DNA of 64,000 nt from an uncultured Lachnospiraceae bacterium (lineage in GTDB: Bacteria; Bacillota; Clostridia; Lachnospirales; Lachnospiraceae): assembly GCA_947382625.1 (NCBI GenBank), contig CANDAG010000001.1, positions 62,001-126,000 of the forward strand. Direction: 5' to 3'. The first letter of the stretch is position 1. Every line of letters begins with the position of its first letter. The notes beneath the pieces are model-generated. The model saw nothing but the letters and a program-made list of their open reading frames with translations. It had not been told where the DNA came from and ran no database searches. A program made the translations under genes and the position numbers. Positions 14,186 to 23,181 of this stretch are shown here, piece by piece.

Positions 14186-16510
14186 CTAGGATAATGGCTG
14201 GTTTTTCGTATTTCTGTATGCCCCGGGAGTAATGCCCTCACTTTTCTTAAAGGTTTTGATCAGCGTTGAACTGCTTAAGTAACCACTTCCTGTTGCAACA
14301 TCTTCCATATTCAAGGATGTGGTCTCTAAAAGGAACTTGGCATGGGTAAGTCGAAGCTGATTCAAGTAATCCGATAGGGAGATTCCCTTTTGCTCCTTAA
14401 ATAAACGGGAGAGATATGAAGGGGAGATTTGGAAGATATCCCCCAATATTTTATTGCTGAGATTGGGGTCAGCAAAGTTTTCCTTAAGATATTGAGCCAC
14501 CTGGTCACATAAAGTACAGGTTTTTTGAGATTCCTGATAGAAAAGGCGGAGCTTGTCCAAAGTATTTACCAAAAATATTTTGACATCTTCAAAACTGGAG
14601 GCATGAAGCAGGGCGAAATCCAGTTCATTTTCAATATCCAGATTACCGGCGTTTAATTCATTGACCAGCATGTGGAAGGTAATGAGAGACTCATATTGAA
14701 AACAATGAAAGGACTCCAGGGAGGAATCAGTGCCAAGCCCTGCAAGCTGTATGATTTTTGTGATCATATCAGCGGCATTCTGGGAGATGGCAGAGTCTTT
14801 AACAAAGTGGATCAGTAAATTCTTTATTTTGGTATTGTTGGCACTCGTATACTGAAATTGTCTGTCTTTTATCTGTGAATAAAGGATTGCTGTATTTTTT
14901 TTGTATAAATACTGATACTTTATTGCGCTGACAGTTTCATTGTAGCAGGAGTGGATTCCGTCAATTCCGTTGTGAACATCGGAAAGGGCACAGCACATTT
15001 GTAGTTGAAAGCCTGATTGTAAAAAATCTTTACATTGGGATGCCAATGTAATCATGTCTGCAACGCAGTCTTTTACTTCCATATTTTCTGAAAAATTGAT
15101 AATACAGGCATAGTTTTTCTCCGATATGCTGACCACATATCCTCTATGTCGGTTACCACATAGTTCCTGAAAAACATTTTGAAAAATAAAGTGTAGTGTC
15201 TGGATATTTTTTTTGTCATCCCAGTTTCCCAGAGAAGATTCCTTTTCAAGATCTACTGAGTAGAGAATAATGCCAAATTTGTCAGATAAAAGTGTAATGT
15301 GGTTTGATTGGAAAATATCATCATTCTCGTTAGTTAGTACGATATTTGCATTTCCTATAAGAGCATTTAATAGGAATTTATCGCGTACAATATCTATCTG
15401 AGTTCTTTTTTGTGTGCTGAGCAGGGAAATTTCCTTAAAAGCATCATTCAGGATATCGTTGATGTAAGCCAATTCATTGGTCTGCCTGGTATATAAGTTG
15501 CTGGTTTTTTCTTTGATCAGATCCATTATAGCTGTAATAGGGGAATGGTTAAAGTAGGCAAGGGACCAGGAAACTACAAAGCTAAGCAAAATACACAGGA
15601 AAATGCAGACCAGAGAAAAAGTGCGCAGGTCATTGAGCCTGTTCCAGAAAACAGCCTTGGGAATGGCGGAGAGGTAGTCTGCCTGCAGAACTTCTGATGT
15701 GAAATTTTGTACCTCAAAGTTATAGGAAAGAGCAGGATCTAAAAGCACATCCTTTGTCAGGTTATGAGCAGGAACATTTTCAACGGGCAGAGGATGGGAG
15801 GAAATCGCCAGATGACCGTTTCCGTCAAATACAGTCAGAATACTTTCATTATGTATACCTGCATGGTGAAATAATTGCCGTACATGTTCTTTGTTGAGCA
15901 CGATAACAATAGTAAAATCCGGGGATGAGAGAGTGTTTTCAGTAAGGGAGAAGGAGCAGGACACACCCAGCAGGGCGCTTGTGGGTTCCTCCCCCATAGT
16001 GATGATGGTCGGGCGGACGTTTTTCTGTGGTGAGTAGATTATTTCTTGAAAATCAGCATAGGACATTTTATCCTTATAATAAGCGTCATAAAATAGTTCT
16101 GGGGAAAGTGAATTCTTAAGGCCGATGATTTTGTCCAGCTTGGGATATACAACAAATATATTGTCATAGTATTCCGTGTGCAGTGCAGAGAGACTTTGAC
16201 GGACATAATAGGTGTCTATAGTGGGCGTACGCATATCTTCTGATGAATGGAGAGAGTAACTCCGTATACTGTCTGTTTTGGAAAGTGACAGGCTTAAAGA
16301 AATCACATCTTCCAGCAGAGAATCCATGGAAGTAAAAAAATGAAAAAGAGTATTTTCGTTGGAAGTACGTATTTCTTCCTCAATGATTTCAGCCGCAGAA
16401 TGATAGGTGATCAGGATTGCTGAAAAAGGAATAAAAAGCAACAATAAATTGGAAGCCATAAATCTCCAGAAAAAATTATTCAGTTTGCTTCGAAATTTTA
16501 AAATTGCCAT
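14186..16510 (-). CDS. AraC-family regulator with extracytoplasmic sensor domain
   Basis: A 774-residue one-component sensor. Residues ~15-38 form a membrane helix (FMASNLLLLFIPFSAILI). Residues ~40-285 form an extracytoplasmic Cache-like domain. A second membrane helix lies at about 290-315 (LVCIFLCILLSFVVSW). A cytoplasmic linker follows, and the C-terminal ~100 residues carry two AraC helix-turn-helix motifs (NKILGDIFQISPSYLSRLFKEQKG and MEDVATGSGYLSSSTLIKTFKKSEG). Such proteins sense sugars outside and activate a neighbouring ABC-glycosidase operon, here the divergent genes at 16748-22984. GGAGG lies about 11 bases before ATG. Direct repeats at 16599-16627 are plausible binding sites. Confidence 0.9.
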   Translation of the reverse strand: MAILKFRSKLNNFFWRFMASNLLLLFIPFSAILITYHSAAEIIEEEIRTSNENTLFHFFTSMDSLLEDVISLSLSLSKTDSIRSYSLHSSEDMRTPTIDTYYVRQSLSALHTEYYDNIFVVYPKLDKIIGLKNSLSPELFYDAYYKDKMSYADFQEIIYSPQKNVRPTIITMGEEPTSALLGVSCSFSLTENTLSSPDFTIVIVLNKEHVRQLFHHAGIHNESILTVFDGNGHLAISSHPLPVENVPAHNLTKDVLLDPALSYNFEVQNFTSEVLQADYLSAIPKAVFWNRLNDLRTFSLVCIFLCILLSFVVSWSLAYFNHSPITAIMDLIKEKTSNLYTRQTNELAYINDILNDAFKEISLLSTQKRTQIDIVRDKFLLNALIGNANIVLTNENDDIFQSNHITLLSDKFGIILYSVDLEKESSLGNWDDKKNIQTLHFIFQNVFQELCGNRHRGYVVSISEKNYACIINFSENMEVKDCVADMITLASQCKDFLQSGFQLQMCCALSDVHNGIDGIHSCYNETVSAIKYQYLYKKNTAILYSQIKDRQFQYTSANNTKIKNLLIHFVKDSAISQNAADMITKIIQLAGLGTDSSLESFHCFQYESLITFHMLVNELNAGNLDIENELDFALLHASSFEDVKIFLVNTLDKLRLFYQESQKTCTLCDQVAQYLKENFADPNLSNKILGDIFQISPSYLSRLFKEQKGISLSDYLNQLRLTHAKFLLETTSLNMEDVATGSGYLSSSTLIKTFKKSEGITPGAYRNTKNQPLS

Positions 16511-16598
16511 TTTAGATGATTCCTCCGGTCATTATATAACTTATTTTTCTCTAAAATTATAACAAATTTTGAGGTTTTGAACAATTGATCGCACAAGA

Positions 16599-16636
16599 GG
16601 ACAATTTAAATTTGCATTTTGGACAATGTATTTTAA
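16599..16636. promoter_or_regulatory. Direct-repeat operator candidate for the AraC-type regulator
   Basis: GGACAAT occurs at 16599-16605 and 16621-16627, spaced 22 bases (two helix turns), each followed by TTA- or GTA-rich sequence. AraC proteins bind such direct repeats. The site lies between the regulator and the binding-protein gene. Confidence 0.5.
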
Positions 16637-16747
16637 CATCGGATTCTTCCGGTTTCGGGGAGGTATCTGTAAAATAAGTGACATACAGTGATCACCGTAT
16701 TTTTGAAACATGAAAAATTAAATAGTGAAAAAATGGAGGAAACATTC

Positions 16748-18433
16748 ATGAAGAAAAAGTTACTGGCCATGCTTCTGGCGGCTGCAACTACGATGACCGT
16801 TCTCGCAGGATGTGGGAATCAGGCGGCAGATGGCAAACCTGCCGATGAAGGTGCCGCAACATCAGATGAAGCTACAGCATCAGATAAGGCCGGAAATAAT
16901 ACAGAGGAAGATGGCAGTGCCGATGAGGCAGAGGCAGTGGAAGCGGCAGAATTTGCAGGCTATCCTATTGATACTGATGAAGTGTTAACCTTATGGACCA
17001 ATCAGATCATGCCTTCCTCAACGGTAGCCAGCTGGGAGGAGTCTCCTTTCCATGTGACACTTGCAGAAATGACAGGGATTGATATTGACTATACCTTTCC
17101 GGCATCCGGAACGGATCAGAAACAGGCGTTTAATCTTATGATTTCTGATTCCAATCTTCCTGATATGATCTGGTACAGCTTTATGGGGGATGCGGAAAGC
17201 TACATTGAAGACGGCATTATAAGGGATCTGACTGATCTGCTTCCCAAATATGCCCCTAATTACTGGAAGTTTTTACAGGAAAATCCTTATTACGACAAAT
17301 CCCTTAAAACAGACAGCGGAAAATATTATGGTTTTGGGTTCTTCCGCGAGAGCAGATGGCAGTCTGCCTATCATGGTCCCATGGTCCGTCAGGACTGGCT
17401 GGATGAATGCGGCCTTCCTATGCCGGAAACTATTGAGGATTGGGAAACCACTATCAGGGCATTTAATGACAAGTATGGAGCCAAGTTTGCGTTTACACCT
17501 ACCTGGAGAGTTTCACCCGGTATGGCAGGAGCTTTTGGTGCATATGGTACAGTAGAACTTGCATTGTACATTGATGACGATAGTAAGTTACAGATTGCCC
17601 AGATGCAGGATGAGTGGAAGGAATATATCACCTGGCTTAATAAGTTAAATAATGAAGGGCTGCTTGATCCCGATATTGTAACGCTGGATGATACGGGGCT
17701 TCGTACAAAAGTGGCAAACGGGCAGGTCGGTTTAACCAATGCTAACCTGACAGGACTTAACAGTTTTATTCTTGATGCCCAGTCCAGCGGGAACGGCGCA
17801 AACTGGGTAGGATGCCCTTATCCTGTGATGAATAAAGGAGACAAGACATGCGCAATCTTCTGTGAGGATCCGGTAGTGCCTATTGTTGCAGGCATTACTA
17901 CAAGCTGTCCTGAAGAAAAGGTAGAGCTGGCTTTGCGCTGGCTGGATTATCCTTTTTCGGAGGAAGGTTTCCTGTACTGGAATTTTGGTACGGAAGGAGT
18001 CAGCTATGAAATGGTTGAAGGGGAACCGCATTTTACAGATCTGATCTTAAAGAGCGAGTTGGGTGCAGCAGAGGCGGCTGGCCTTTATACAGGTGAAGGC
18101 GGTTGGGGCTGCGGTATCCAGGCATTGGGAATGGTACAGCAGAAGCTTGACCCGGCAGTGGTAGAAGCAGGAGATGCATGGTATTACGGAAATGAAGACG
18201 CGGGAAACTGGACTTACCCCTCCGCAGTCACCATGACACCGGAAGAAAGCACAGAAAGCAGCACAATCTACAATGCGATTAACACTTATGTGAAGGAAAT
18301 GGCACTCAAGTTCATTACAGGGGAAGAATCTCTGGATAATTACGATGCATTCATTCAGACATTGAATGATATGGGAGCAGAGCGTATGCTTGAGATCCGT
18401 CAGGCAGCTTATGACAGGTTCTTGCAGAGATAA
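16748..18433 (+). CDS. Lipoprotein sugar-binding protein (ABC importer)
   Basis: A 561-residue extracellular solute-binding protein of the LplA/Bacteroides-like size class. The signal peptide ends VLAGC (Cys22), followed by an Asp/Glu/Ala-rich linker and the binding domain from about residue 75 (VLTLWTNQIMPSS). I chose ATG 16748 because GGAGGAA lies just upstream; a longer frame from 16688 adds residues before the signal peptide. It captures oligosaccharides and passes them to the two permeases encoded next. GH51 downstream suggests arabinose-containing oligosaccharides. A strong stem-loop follows the gene. Confidence 0.92.
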   Translation: MKKKLLAMLLAAATTMTVLAGCGNQAADGKPADEGAATSDEATASDKAGNNTEEDGSADEAEAVEAAEFAGYPIDTDEVLTLWTNQIMPSSTVASWEESPFHVTLAEMTGIDIDYTFPASGTDQKQAFNLMISDSNLPDMIWYSFMGDAESYIEDGIIRDLTDLLPKYAPNYWKFLQENPYYDKSLKTDSGKYYGFGFFRESRWQSAYHGPMVRQDWLDECGLPMPETIEDWETTIRAFNDKYGAKFAFTPTWRVSPGMAGAFGAYGTVELALYIDDDSKLQIAQMQDEWKEYITWLNKLNNEGLLDPDIVTLDDTGLRTKVANGQVGLTNANLTGLNSFILDAQSSGNGANWVGCPYPVMNKGDKTCAIFCEDPVVPIVAGITTSCPEEKVELALRWLDYPFSEEGFLYWNFGTEGVSYEMVEGEPHFTDLILKSELGAAEAAGLYTGEGGWGCGIQALGMVQQKLDPAVVEAGDAWYYGNEDAGNWTYPSAVTMTPEESTESSTIYNAINTYVKEMALKFITGEESLDNYDAFIQTLNDMGAERMLEIRQAAYDRFLQR

Positions 18434-18473
18434 TGTTTACTACTGGCAGAAATGTTTTTGGAGTGTTGATTCA

Positions 18474-18506
18474 GACAGATGGCGTCCTATCAGAACGCCA
18501 TCTGTC
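18474..18506 (+). terminator. Stem-loop between binding protein and permease
   Basis: GACAGATGGCGT (18474-18485) pairs perfectly with ACGCCATCTGTC (18495-18506). No U-run follows, so it more likely protects the upstream mRNA or partly attenuates than fully terminates. Confidence 0.6.
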
Positions 18507-18599
18507 TGTAAGAAAAAGAAACTTATTGGGGATTTATGCTATAAAGTACGAAATTCCTTTGTGTCAGAGTGCTGCAGTGGTAGCGGAATGAGAGGAAAT

Positions 18600-19529
18600 A
18601 TGACAGGTGTTAAAGAAAAGAGTTTGAAAAAAACGCTGGTGAAAGATTTTAAAATGAATAAGTGGAAGTATCTGATGATCCTTCCTGTTATTATATACAT
18701 AGCAATTTTTGCTTATAAACCCATGTATGGAATTTTGATCGCATTCCAGAATTTTCGCCCGGCAGTAGGAATGGCCGGAAGTAAGTGGGTGGGGTTCGAG
18801 CATTTCACAAGATTTTTCAGTGACTTCAATTTCTTCAGAATATTGAGAAATACTTTTTCCATCAGTATATGCAGTATTATTTTTGGCTTTCCGGCTCCAA
18901 TTATCCTGGCGCTTTTGATCAATGAGATTAAAAATACAAAGTTTAAAAGGACGGTGCAGACCGTATCCTATATGCCGTACTTTGTATCTATGGTAGTGAT
19001 CTGTGGCCTGGTGAAGACCTTTTGCCAGTCGGATGGAATGATCACGGATATTGTAGTAGCCCTTGGAGGGGAAAGAAAAAATCTGCTTGCCGATAAAAGC
19101 TGGTTCTATCCTATTTATATTGTATCCAATATCTGGCAGTATATCGGATGGGATTCTATCATATATTTGGCGGCCTTAGCAGGAATTGACCAGGAACAGT
19201 ATGAAGCGGCGAGGGTTGACGGGGCAGGACGCCTCCGGCAGATGTGGAATATAACCCTGCCGGGGCTTATGCCTACAATCATAATTTTGTTTATATTGAA
19301 GATGGGCGGGATCTTAAATGTAGGGTTTGAAAAAATACTGCTTTTGTATTCCCCTACAACCTATGAGGTGGCAGATGTAATTTCTACGTATGTTTACAGG
19401 ATTGGTATTCTGGAAGCGAATTTCAGTTACAGTACTGCAATTGGCCTGTTCAATTCCATAGTGAACATTATATTTTTGTGTGCCACTAATCTGATTAGCA
19501 AGAAGCTAAACGAAACAAGCCTTTTTTAG
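18600..19529 (+). CDS. Sugar ABC transporter permease, LplB type
   Basis: A 309-residue inner-membrane permease with about six helices and the N-terminal signature LPVIIYIAIFAYKPMYGILIAFQ. The cytoplasmic EAA loop, which contacts the ATPase, reads EQYEAARVDGAGRLRQMWNITLPG. I start at ATG 18600 (MTGVKEKS) behind GAGAGGAA; the longer frame runs back into the binding-protein gene. Partners are the lipoprotein upstream and the YtcP-type permease 19 bases downstream. No ATPase is encoded nearby, so a shared MsmX/UgpC-like ATPase is inferred. Confidence 0.92.
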   Translation: MTGVKEKSLKKTLVKDFKMNKWKYLMILPVIIYIAIFAYKPMYGILIAFQNFRPAVGMAGSKWVGFEHFTRFFSDFNFFRILRNTFSISICSIIFGFPAPIILALLINEIKNTKFKRTVQTVSYMPYFVSMVVICGLVKTFCQSDGMITDIVVALGGERKNLLADKSWFYPIYIVSNIWQYIGWDSIIYLAALAGIDQEQYEAARVDGAGRLRQMWNITLPGLMPTIIILFILKMGGILNVGFEKILLLYSPTTYEVADVISTYVYRIGILEANFSYSTAIGLFNSIVNIIFLCATNLISKKLNETSLF

Positions 19530-19548
19530 GGGCAGCTTGGAGGATTAT

Positions 19549-20454
19549 ATGAGTGAATTCAGGATTAAAATAAATGGTCGCCGTCGTTCTGTGGGGGATG
19601 TGTCTTTTGATGTTATAAACACCTGTATCATGATCGGCCTTATCATAGTAACATTTTATCCAATCTGGTATGTGGTCTGTGCTTCTTTCAGTGCGGCATC
19701 AGCAGTAACGCAGAACCCCGGTAAACTTTGGTGGCCGGTGAACTTTGATGCAGGTGCCTATGAGAAAGCGTTTCAGCATCCATTGATCTTAAGCGGCTTC
19801 AGGAATATTTTGTGCATTCTTGGATTGTCCCTGCCTTTAAATCTGGTCATGACCCTGCTGTGCGGTTATTTTATGGCTTCAAAGAATGTGTTCTTTAAAA
19901 AGTGGATCATGATGTTTCTGATGTTTACCATGTTCTTCAGTGGCGGTCTGATCCCAAGTTATTTAAACCAGAAATCGCTGGGGTTGTATAATAATATATG
20001 GGCGTTGGTAATACCAGGGGCCTTAAGCATTTATAATGCGATCATCTGTAAAACGGCAATCGAAGCAGTGCCGGATAGCCTTATTGAGTCTGCCTATATG
20101 GATGGTGCCAGCGATGTGACGGTTTTGGTAAAAATAGTAACACCGCTGATCAAACCAACACTGGCAGTGCTGACTCTGTATTACGGTGTAGGACATTGGA
20201 ATGGATGGTTTGGTGCATCCCTTTACATCACGGATAACGATAAGCTCCCAATCCAGAACATTTTAAGGGCAATACTGATTGCAAATGATACCTTGCTGAA
20301 TCAGGGAGCCGCGAGTATGGATGTTATGAACACTTATGCGGAGACGATTAAGTATGCGGTAATTGTGATTTCAACCGTACCTATTTTATGTATATATCCT
20401 TTTTTACAGAAATATTTTGTAAAAGGCGTTATGATAGGAGCAGTGAAAGGGTAA
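19549..20454 (+). CDS. Sugar ABC transporter permease, YtcP type
   Basis: A 301-residue permease with six predicted helices, a SGGLIPSYL segment typical of YtcP proteins, an EAA loop (ESAYMDGASDVTVLVKIVTPL) and the family ending FLQKYFVKGVMIGAVKG. GGAGG at 19539-19543 favours ATG 19549 over an in-frame TTG at 19537. It forms the membrane channel with the upstream LplB-type permease. Confidence 0.92.
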   Translation: MSEFRIKINGRRRSVGDVSFDVINTCIMIGLIIVTFYPIWYVVCASFSAASAVTQNPGKLWWPVNFDAGAYEKAFQHPLILSGFRNILCILGLSLPLNLVMTLLCGYFMASKNVFFKKWIMMFLMFTMFFSGGLIPSYLNQKSLGLYNNIWALVIPGALSIYNAIICKTAIEAVPDSLIESAYMDGASDVTVLVKIVTPLIKPTLAVLTLYYGVGHWNGWFGASLYITDNDKLPIQNILRAILIANDTLLNQGAASMDVMNTYAETIKYAVIVISTVPILCIYPFLQKYFVKGVMIGAVKG

Positions 20455-20669
20455 AAGAAAAGCGCAGTGCGAAAAGTATTCCTTATCTTACCATAGGGAG
20501 TACTTTTTCGTTATCCGGTAAGGAAGTGTCCTGTATCGGAGCTGCTGTATCAGAGTCAACGGCAGGTTTTTACAGCTATGAACGGCCGATGGTAACCATG
20601 GAAATGATGGAGAAAAACGGTATCGAAATGTGTCAGACCATTGACCCATCCGTATATCGGGAGGAATAA
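20455..20669 (+). other. Open fragment between permease and GH51
   Basis: An open frame of about 70 codons without a credible start reads IPYLTIGSTFSLSGKEVSC and ends YREE just before the GH51 gene. It may be a gene remnant or an untranslated spacer. I do not recognise it. Confidence 0.25.
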
Positions 20670-20671
20670 AA

Positions 20672-22984
20672 ATGAAGCAAATTAAAGTTTTTCAGGACAA
20701 GACCTATAAGGAACTGGGCATTTTATATGGATTATTTTTTGAGGATATCAATCATGCAGCAGACGGCGGATTGTATGCGGAGATGGTACAAAACCGTTCC
20801 TTTGAATATTGCGAGATGGACAAGCAAGGTTATCATGCCCTGACTGCATGGAAAAAGAAGGGAGAAATCAGCTGGGAGGTAAGTTCAGAGTGCCCGCTGA
20901 ATGCTGAAAATCCTCATTATCTCCATGTAGAGGCCCGGGCAGGCGGCGCTGTATGTAATGAGGGATATAATACCGGGATTTTTGTGGAGGAGGGGAGGGA
21001 ATATGATTTTTCCCTGTTTGCGAAAAGCACCGGAAGGGAGCTTCGCATCCGTGTGACAGTAGAATCAGAGGAAGCTCTGGTTTGCACGGAAGGATATCTT
21101 GTGATCAGCAGTAAGGAATGGAAAAAGTACGAATTAAAACTGAATGCAACCCATACTACGATCTGTGGGCGGCTGGTACTAACCTTTGAAACAGAAGGGG
21201 AATGTGACCTTGATATGGTTTCCCTTTTTCCATGTGCTACATTCCTTGGGAAAAAGGGTGGTCTCAGGAAAGATATTGCTGAGGCGTTGCAGGAGATGCA
21301 TCCAAAGTTCATGCGTTTTCCGGGCGGCTGCCTTGTGCATGACGGTAGCTTAAATGACCATGACCGTAATTCCATGTATCGCTGGAAGCGGACGATCGGA
21401 AAAGTGGAGGAGCGGCCAAGTTGGCGCAATAACTGGGGGTACAATCAGTCCCTTGGGCTTGGTTATTTTGAGTATTTTTGTTTTTGTGAAGAAATCGGGG
21501 CAGAGCCGGTGCCGATCCTTCCGGGAGGGTTTAATCCCCATAAGGGAGTCGGTGTGCCGCTTGATGAGATTGGTCAGTGGGTGGAAGATGCGCTGGATCT
21601 GATTGAATTTGCCAATGGCAGTGGAGATTCGGGCTTTGGAAAGATCAGAAAGGAGCTGGGGCGTGAAGCGCCTTTTCATCTGAAGTACATTGGAATCGGA
21701 AATGAGGAGGTAGGAGATGGATTTTTTGAGCGGTACCCTTATTTTCATCAGGCGATCCGCGAAAAATATCCGGATATAAAGATCATCAATACCGCGGGGC
21801 CGTTTGCAATGGGGGAAAGCTATGAGGCAGGCTGGCATTCAGCCAAAAAGTATGGCTCCGATCTGGTAGATGAGCATTATTATTCCTCCCCGGAATGGTT
21901 TCTGGCAAATATGCACCACTATGAGGATTATGACGAAAATGGGCCAAAGGTATTTCTGGGAGAATATGCATCCTGGGGAAATACTTATTATAATGCGCTG
22001 GTAGAGGCGGCTTATATGACTCACTTAGAGCGGTCCAAGGCGGTAGCCATGGCCTGCTATGCGCCAATGCTCTGCAATGTGGACTATATAAACTGGCAGC
22101 CGGATATGCTGTGGTTTAACAATCATGCTGTGCTTAAGACACCGAACTATCATGTACAGAAGCTTTTTATGGAAAATCAGGGTACAGATGCCGTCTGTTT
22201 TGAGACGGAAAATCTGGATGAGATCATACCTCTGGCGGATGAAAAAAATATCACAGGAGGTATTGCCATAGAGGGGAATGATATTGAAGGTAAGATATGG
22301 GCGGTAGAAATAAAGGATTATGTCACAGGGGAAAGTACAAGCTGTCAGGATTTGGTGATTGGAAAGGATAACCGGCAAAATCTGCTTATGAAAACCGGCA
22401 GCAGCCATTATAAGCTTTCTTTTAAGTTTCAGAGAACTGCAGGCAGGAAGGGGCTGAAAATCTTTGTTGGAAAGAGGGATGACAGAAACGGACTGATGTG
22501 GGAATTTGGCGGTTGGGACAACTGGGACTGCAATCTGGTGTCCCGTCGTTCGGGAAGAAACTCTAACCTTTCACAGAGGATTTTTCATGTGGAAGATGGT
22601 GAGTATTTTCTGGAACTGGAGGTTCAGGGCAGAAGGATCAGGACATGGGTGAATGGTGAGCTTTATAATGATGCAGTTGATTCATTGCCTCAGTTGGAGG
22701 AACTGTATATTACGGCAAGTGTAGACAAGAACAATAGCCGGACGATTCTCAAAGTAGTAAATTTGACGGGAGAAGAAAAAGAAGTGCTGCTGAATCTGGA
22801 CGGGACGGTAAAGAAGAAGGCAACGATTTCCTGCTTAAAAGGGTATGGACTGGATGAAATAAATACTTTTGAAGAGCCGGATCATATTGTACCGCAGACG
22901 AAGCATACTGAGGTAAACGGAAATTCCTTACAGTATAAATTCGCTCCTCATTCAGTCACGGTACTTTCTTTCAAAGAGAGATGA
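20672..22984 (+). CDS. GH51 alpha-L-arabinofuranosidase
   Basis: A 770-residue glycoside hydrolase. An N-terminal sandwich domain precedes the barrel (RFPGGCLVHDG near 211). The acid/base is E345 in GIGNEEVGDG and the nucleophile is E431 in FLGEYASWG, both in the expected clan GH-A context. Residues ~535-690 look like an inserted LamG/concanavalin-like module. No signal peptide is present, so it removes arabinofuranosyl residues from imported oligosaccharides in the cytoplasm. GGGAGGAATAAA precedes ATG 20672. It closes the ABC operon and is followed by a long terminator. Confidence 0.9.
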   Translation: MKQIKVFQDKTYKELGILYGLFFEDINHAADGGLYAEMVQNRSFEYCEMDKQGYHALTAWKKKGEISWEVSSECPLNAENPHYLHVEARAGGAVCNEGYNTGIFVEEGREYDFSLFAKSTGRELRIRVTVESEEALVCTEGYLVISSKEWKKYELKLNATHTTICGRLVLTFETEGECDLDMVSLFPCATFLGKKGGLRKDIAEALQEMHPKFMRFPGGCLVHDGSLNDHDRNSMYRWKRTIGKVEERPSWRNNWGYNQSLGLGYFEYFCFCEEIGAEPVPILPGGFNPHKGVGVPLDEIGQWVEDALDLIEFANGSGDSGFGKIRKELGREAPFHLKYIGIGNEEVGDGFFERYPYFHQAIREKYPDIKIINTAGPFAMGESYEAGWHSAKKYGSDLVDEHYYSSPEWFLANMHHYEDYDENGPKVFLGEYASWGNTYYNALVEAAYMTHLERSKAVAMACYAPMLCNVDYINWQPDMLWFNNHAVLKTPNYHVQKLFMENQGTDAVCFETENLDEIIPLADEKNITGGIAIEGNDIEGKIWAVEIKDYVTGESTSCQDLVIGKDNRQNLLMKTGSSHYKLSFKFQRTAGRKGLKIFVGKRDDRNGLMWEFGGWDNWDCNLVSRRSGRNSNLSQRIFHVEDGEYFLELEVQGRRIRTWVNGELYNDAVDSLPQLEELYITASVDKNNSRTILKVVNLTGEEKEVLLNLDGTVKKKATISCLKGYGLDEINTFEEPDHIVPQTKHTEVNGNSLQYKFAPHSVTVLSFKER

Positions 22985-23040
22985 GGTATTGGAAATAAAG
23001 CAGACAAATTACAAAAAGGCAGGGTAAATACCATTCAGGC

Positions 23041-23115
23041 AATTTCTTTTCACAAAAAGATGTGATAATGCGGACACATTTGCAGATCTTTCTGTGAAAA
23101 GAAATTTTTATATTT
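23041..23115 (+). terminator. Long intrinsic terminator after GH51
   Basis: AATTTCTTTTCACA (23041-23054) pairs perfectly with TGTGAAAAGAAATT (23093-23106), followed by a T-rich run. The loop can form further pairs (GATGTG with CACATT). Confidence 0.8.
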
Positions 23116-23118
23116 TTC

Positions 23119-23153
23119 TTGACTTTTAAATATTACTAATGTAATATTTAAAA
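23119..23153 (+). promoter_or_regulatory. Promoter overlapped by a BlaI/MecI-like operator palindrome
   Basis: A -35 TTGACT (23119-23124) and a -10 TAATAT (23142-23147) are 17 bases apart. They are spanned by a perfect palindrome, TTTTAAATATTAC TAAT GTAATATTTAAAA, at 23124-23153. The core TTAC-N4-GTAA has the same half-sites and spacing as the BlaI/MecI operator core TTACATATGTAA. The following genes encode a PBP and a class D beta-lactamase-like protein, the usual targets. No blaI or blaR gene is in the window. Confidence 0.6.
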
Positions 23154-23181
23154 AATTAAATTCAGAAGGACTGATAAGAAA

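Noticed and set aside
16688..16747. Longer start for the binding protein
   Set aside because: It would place 20 residues before a standard lipoprotein signal peptide; the internal ATG has the ribosome site.
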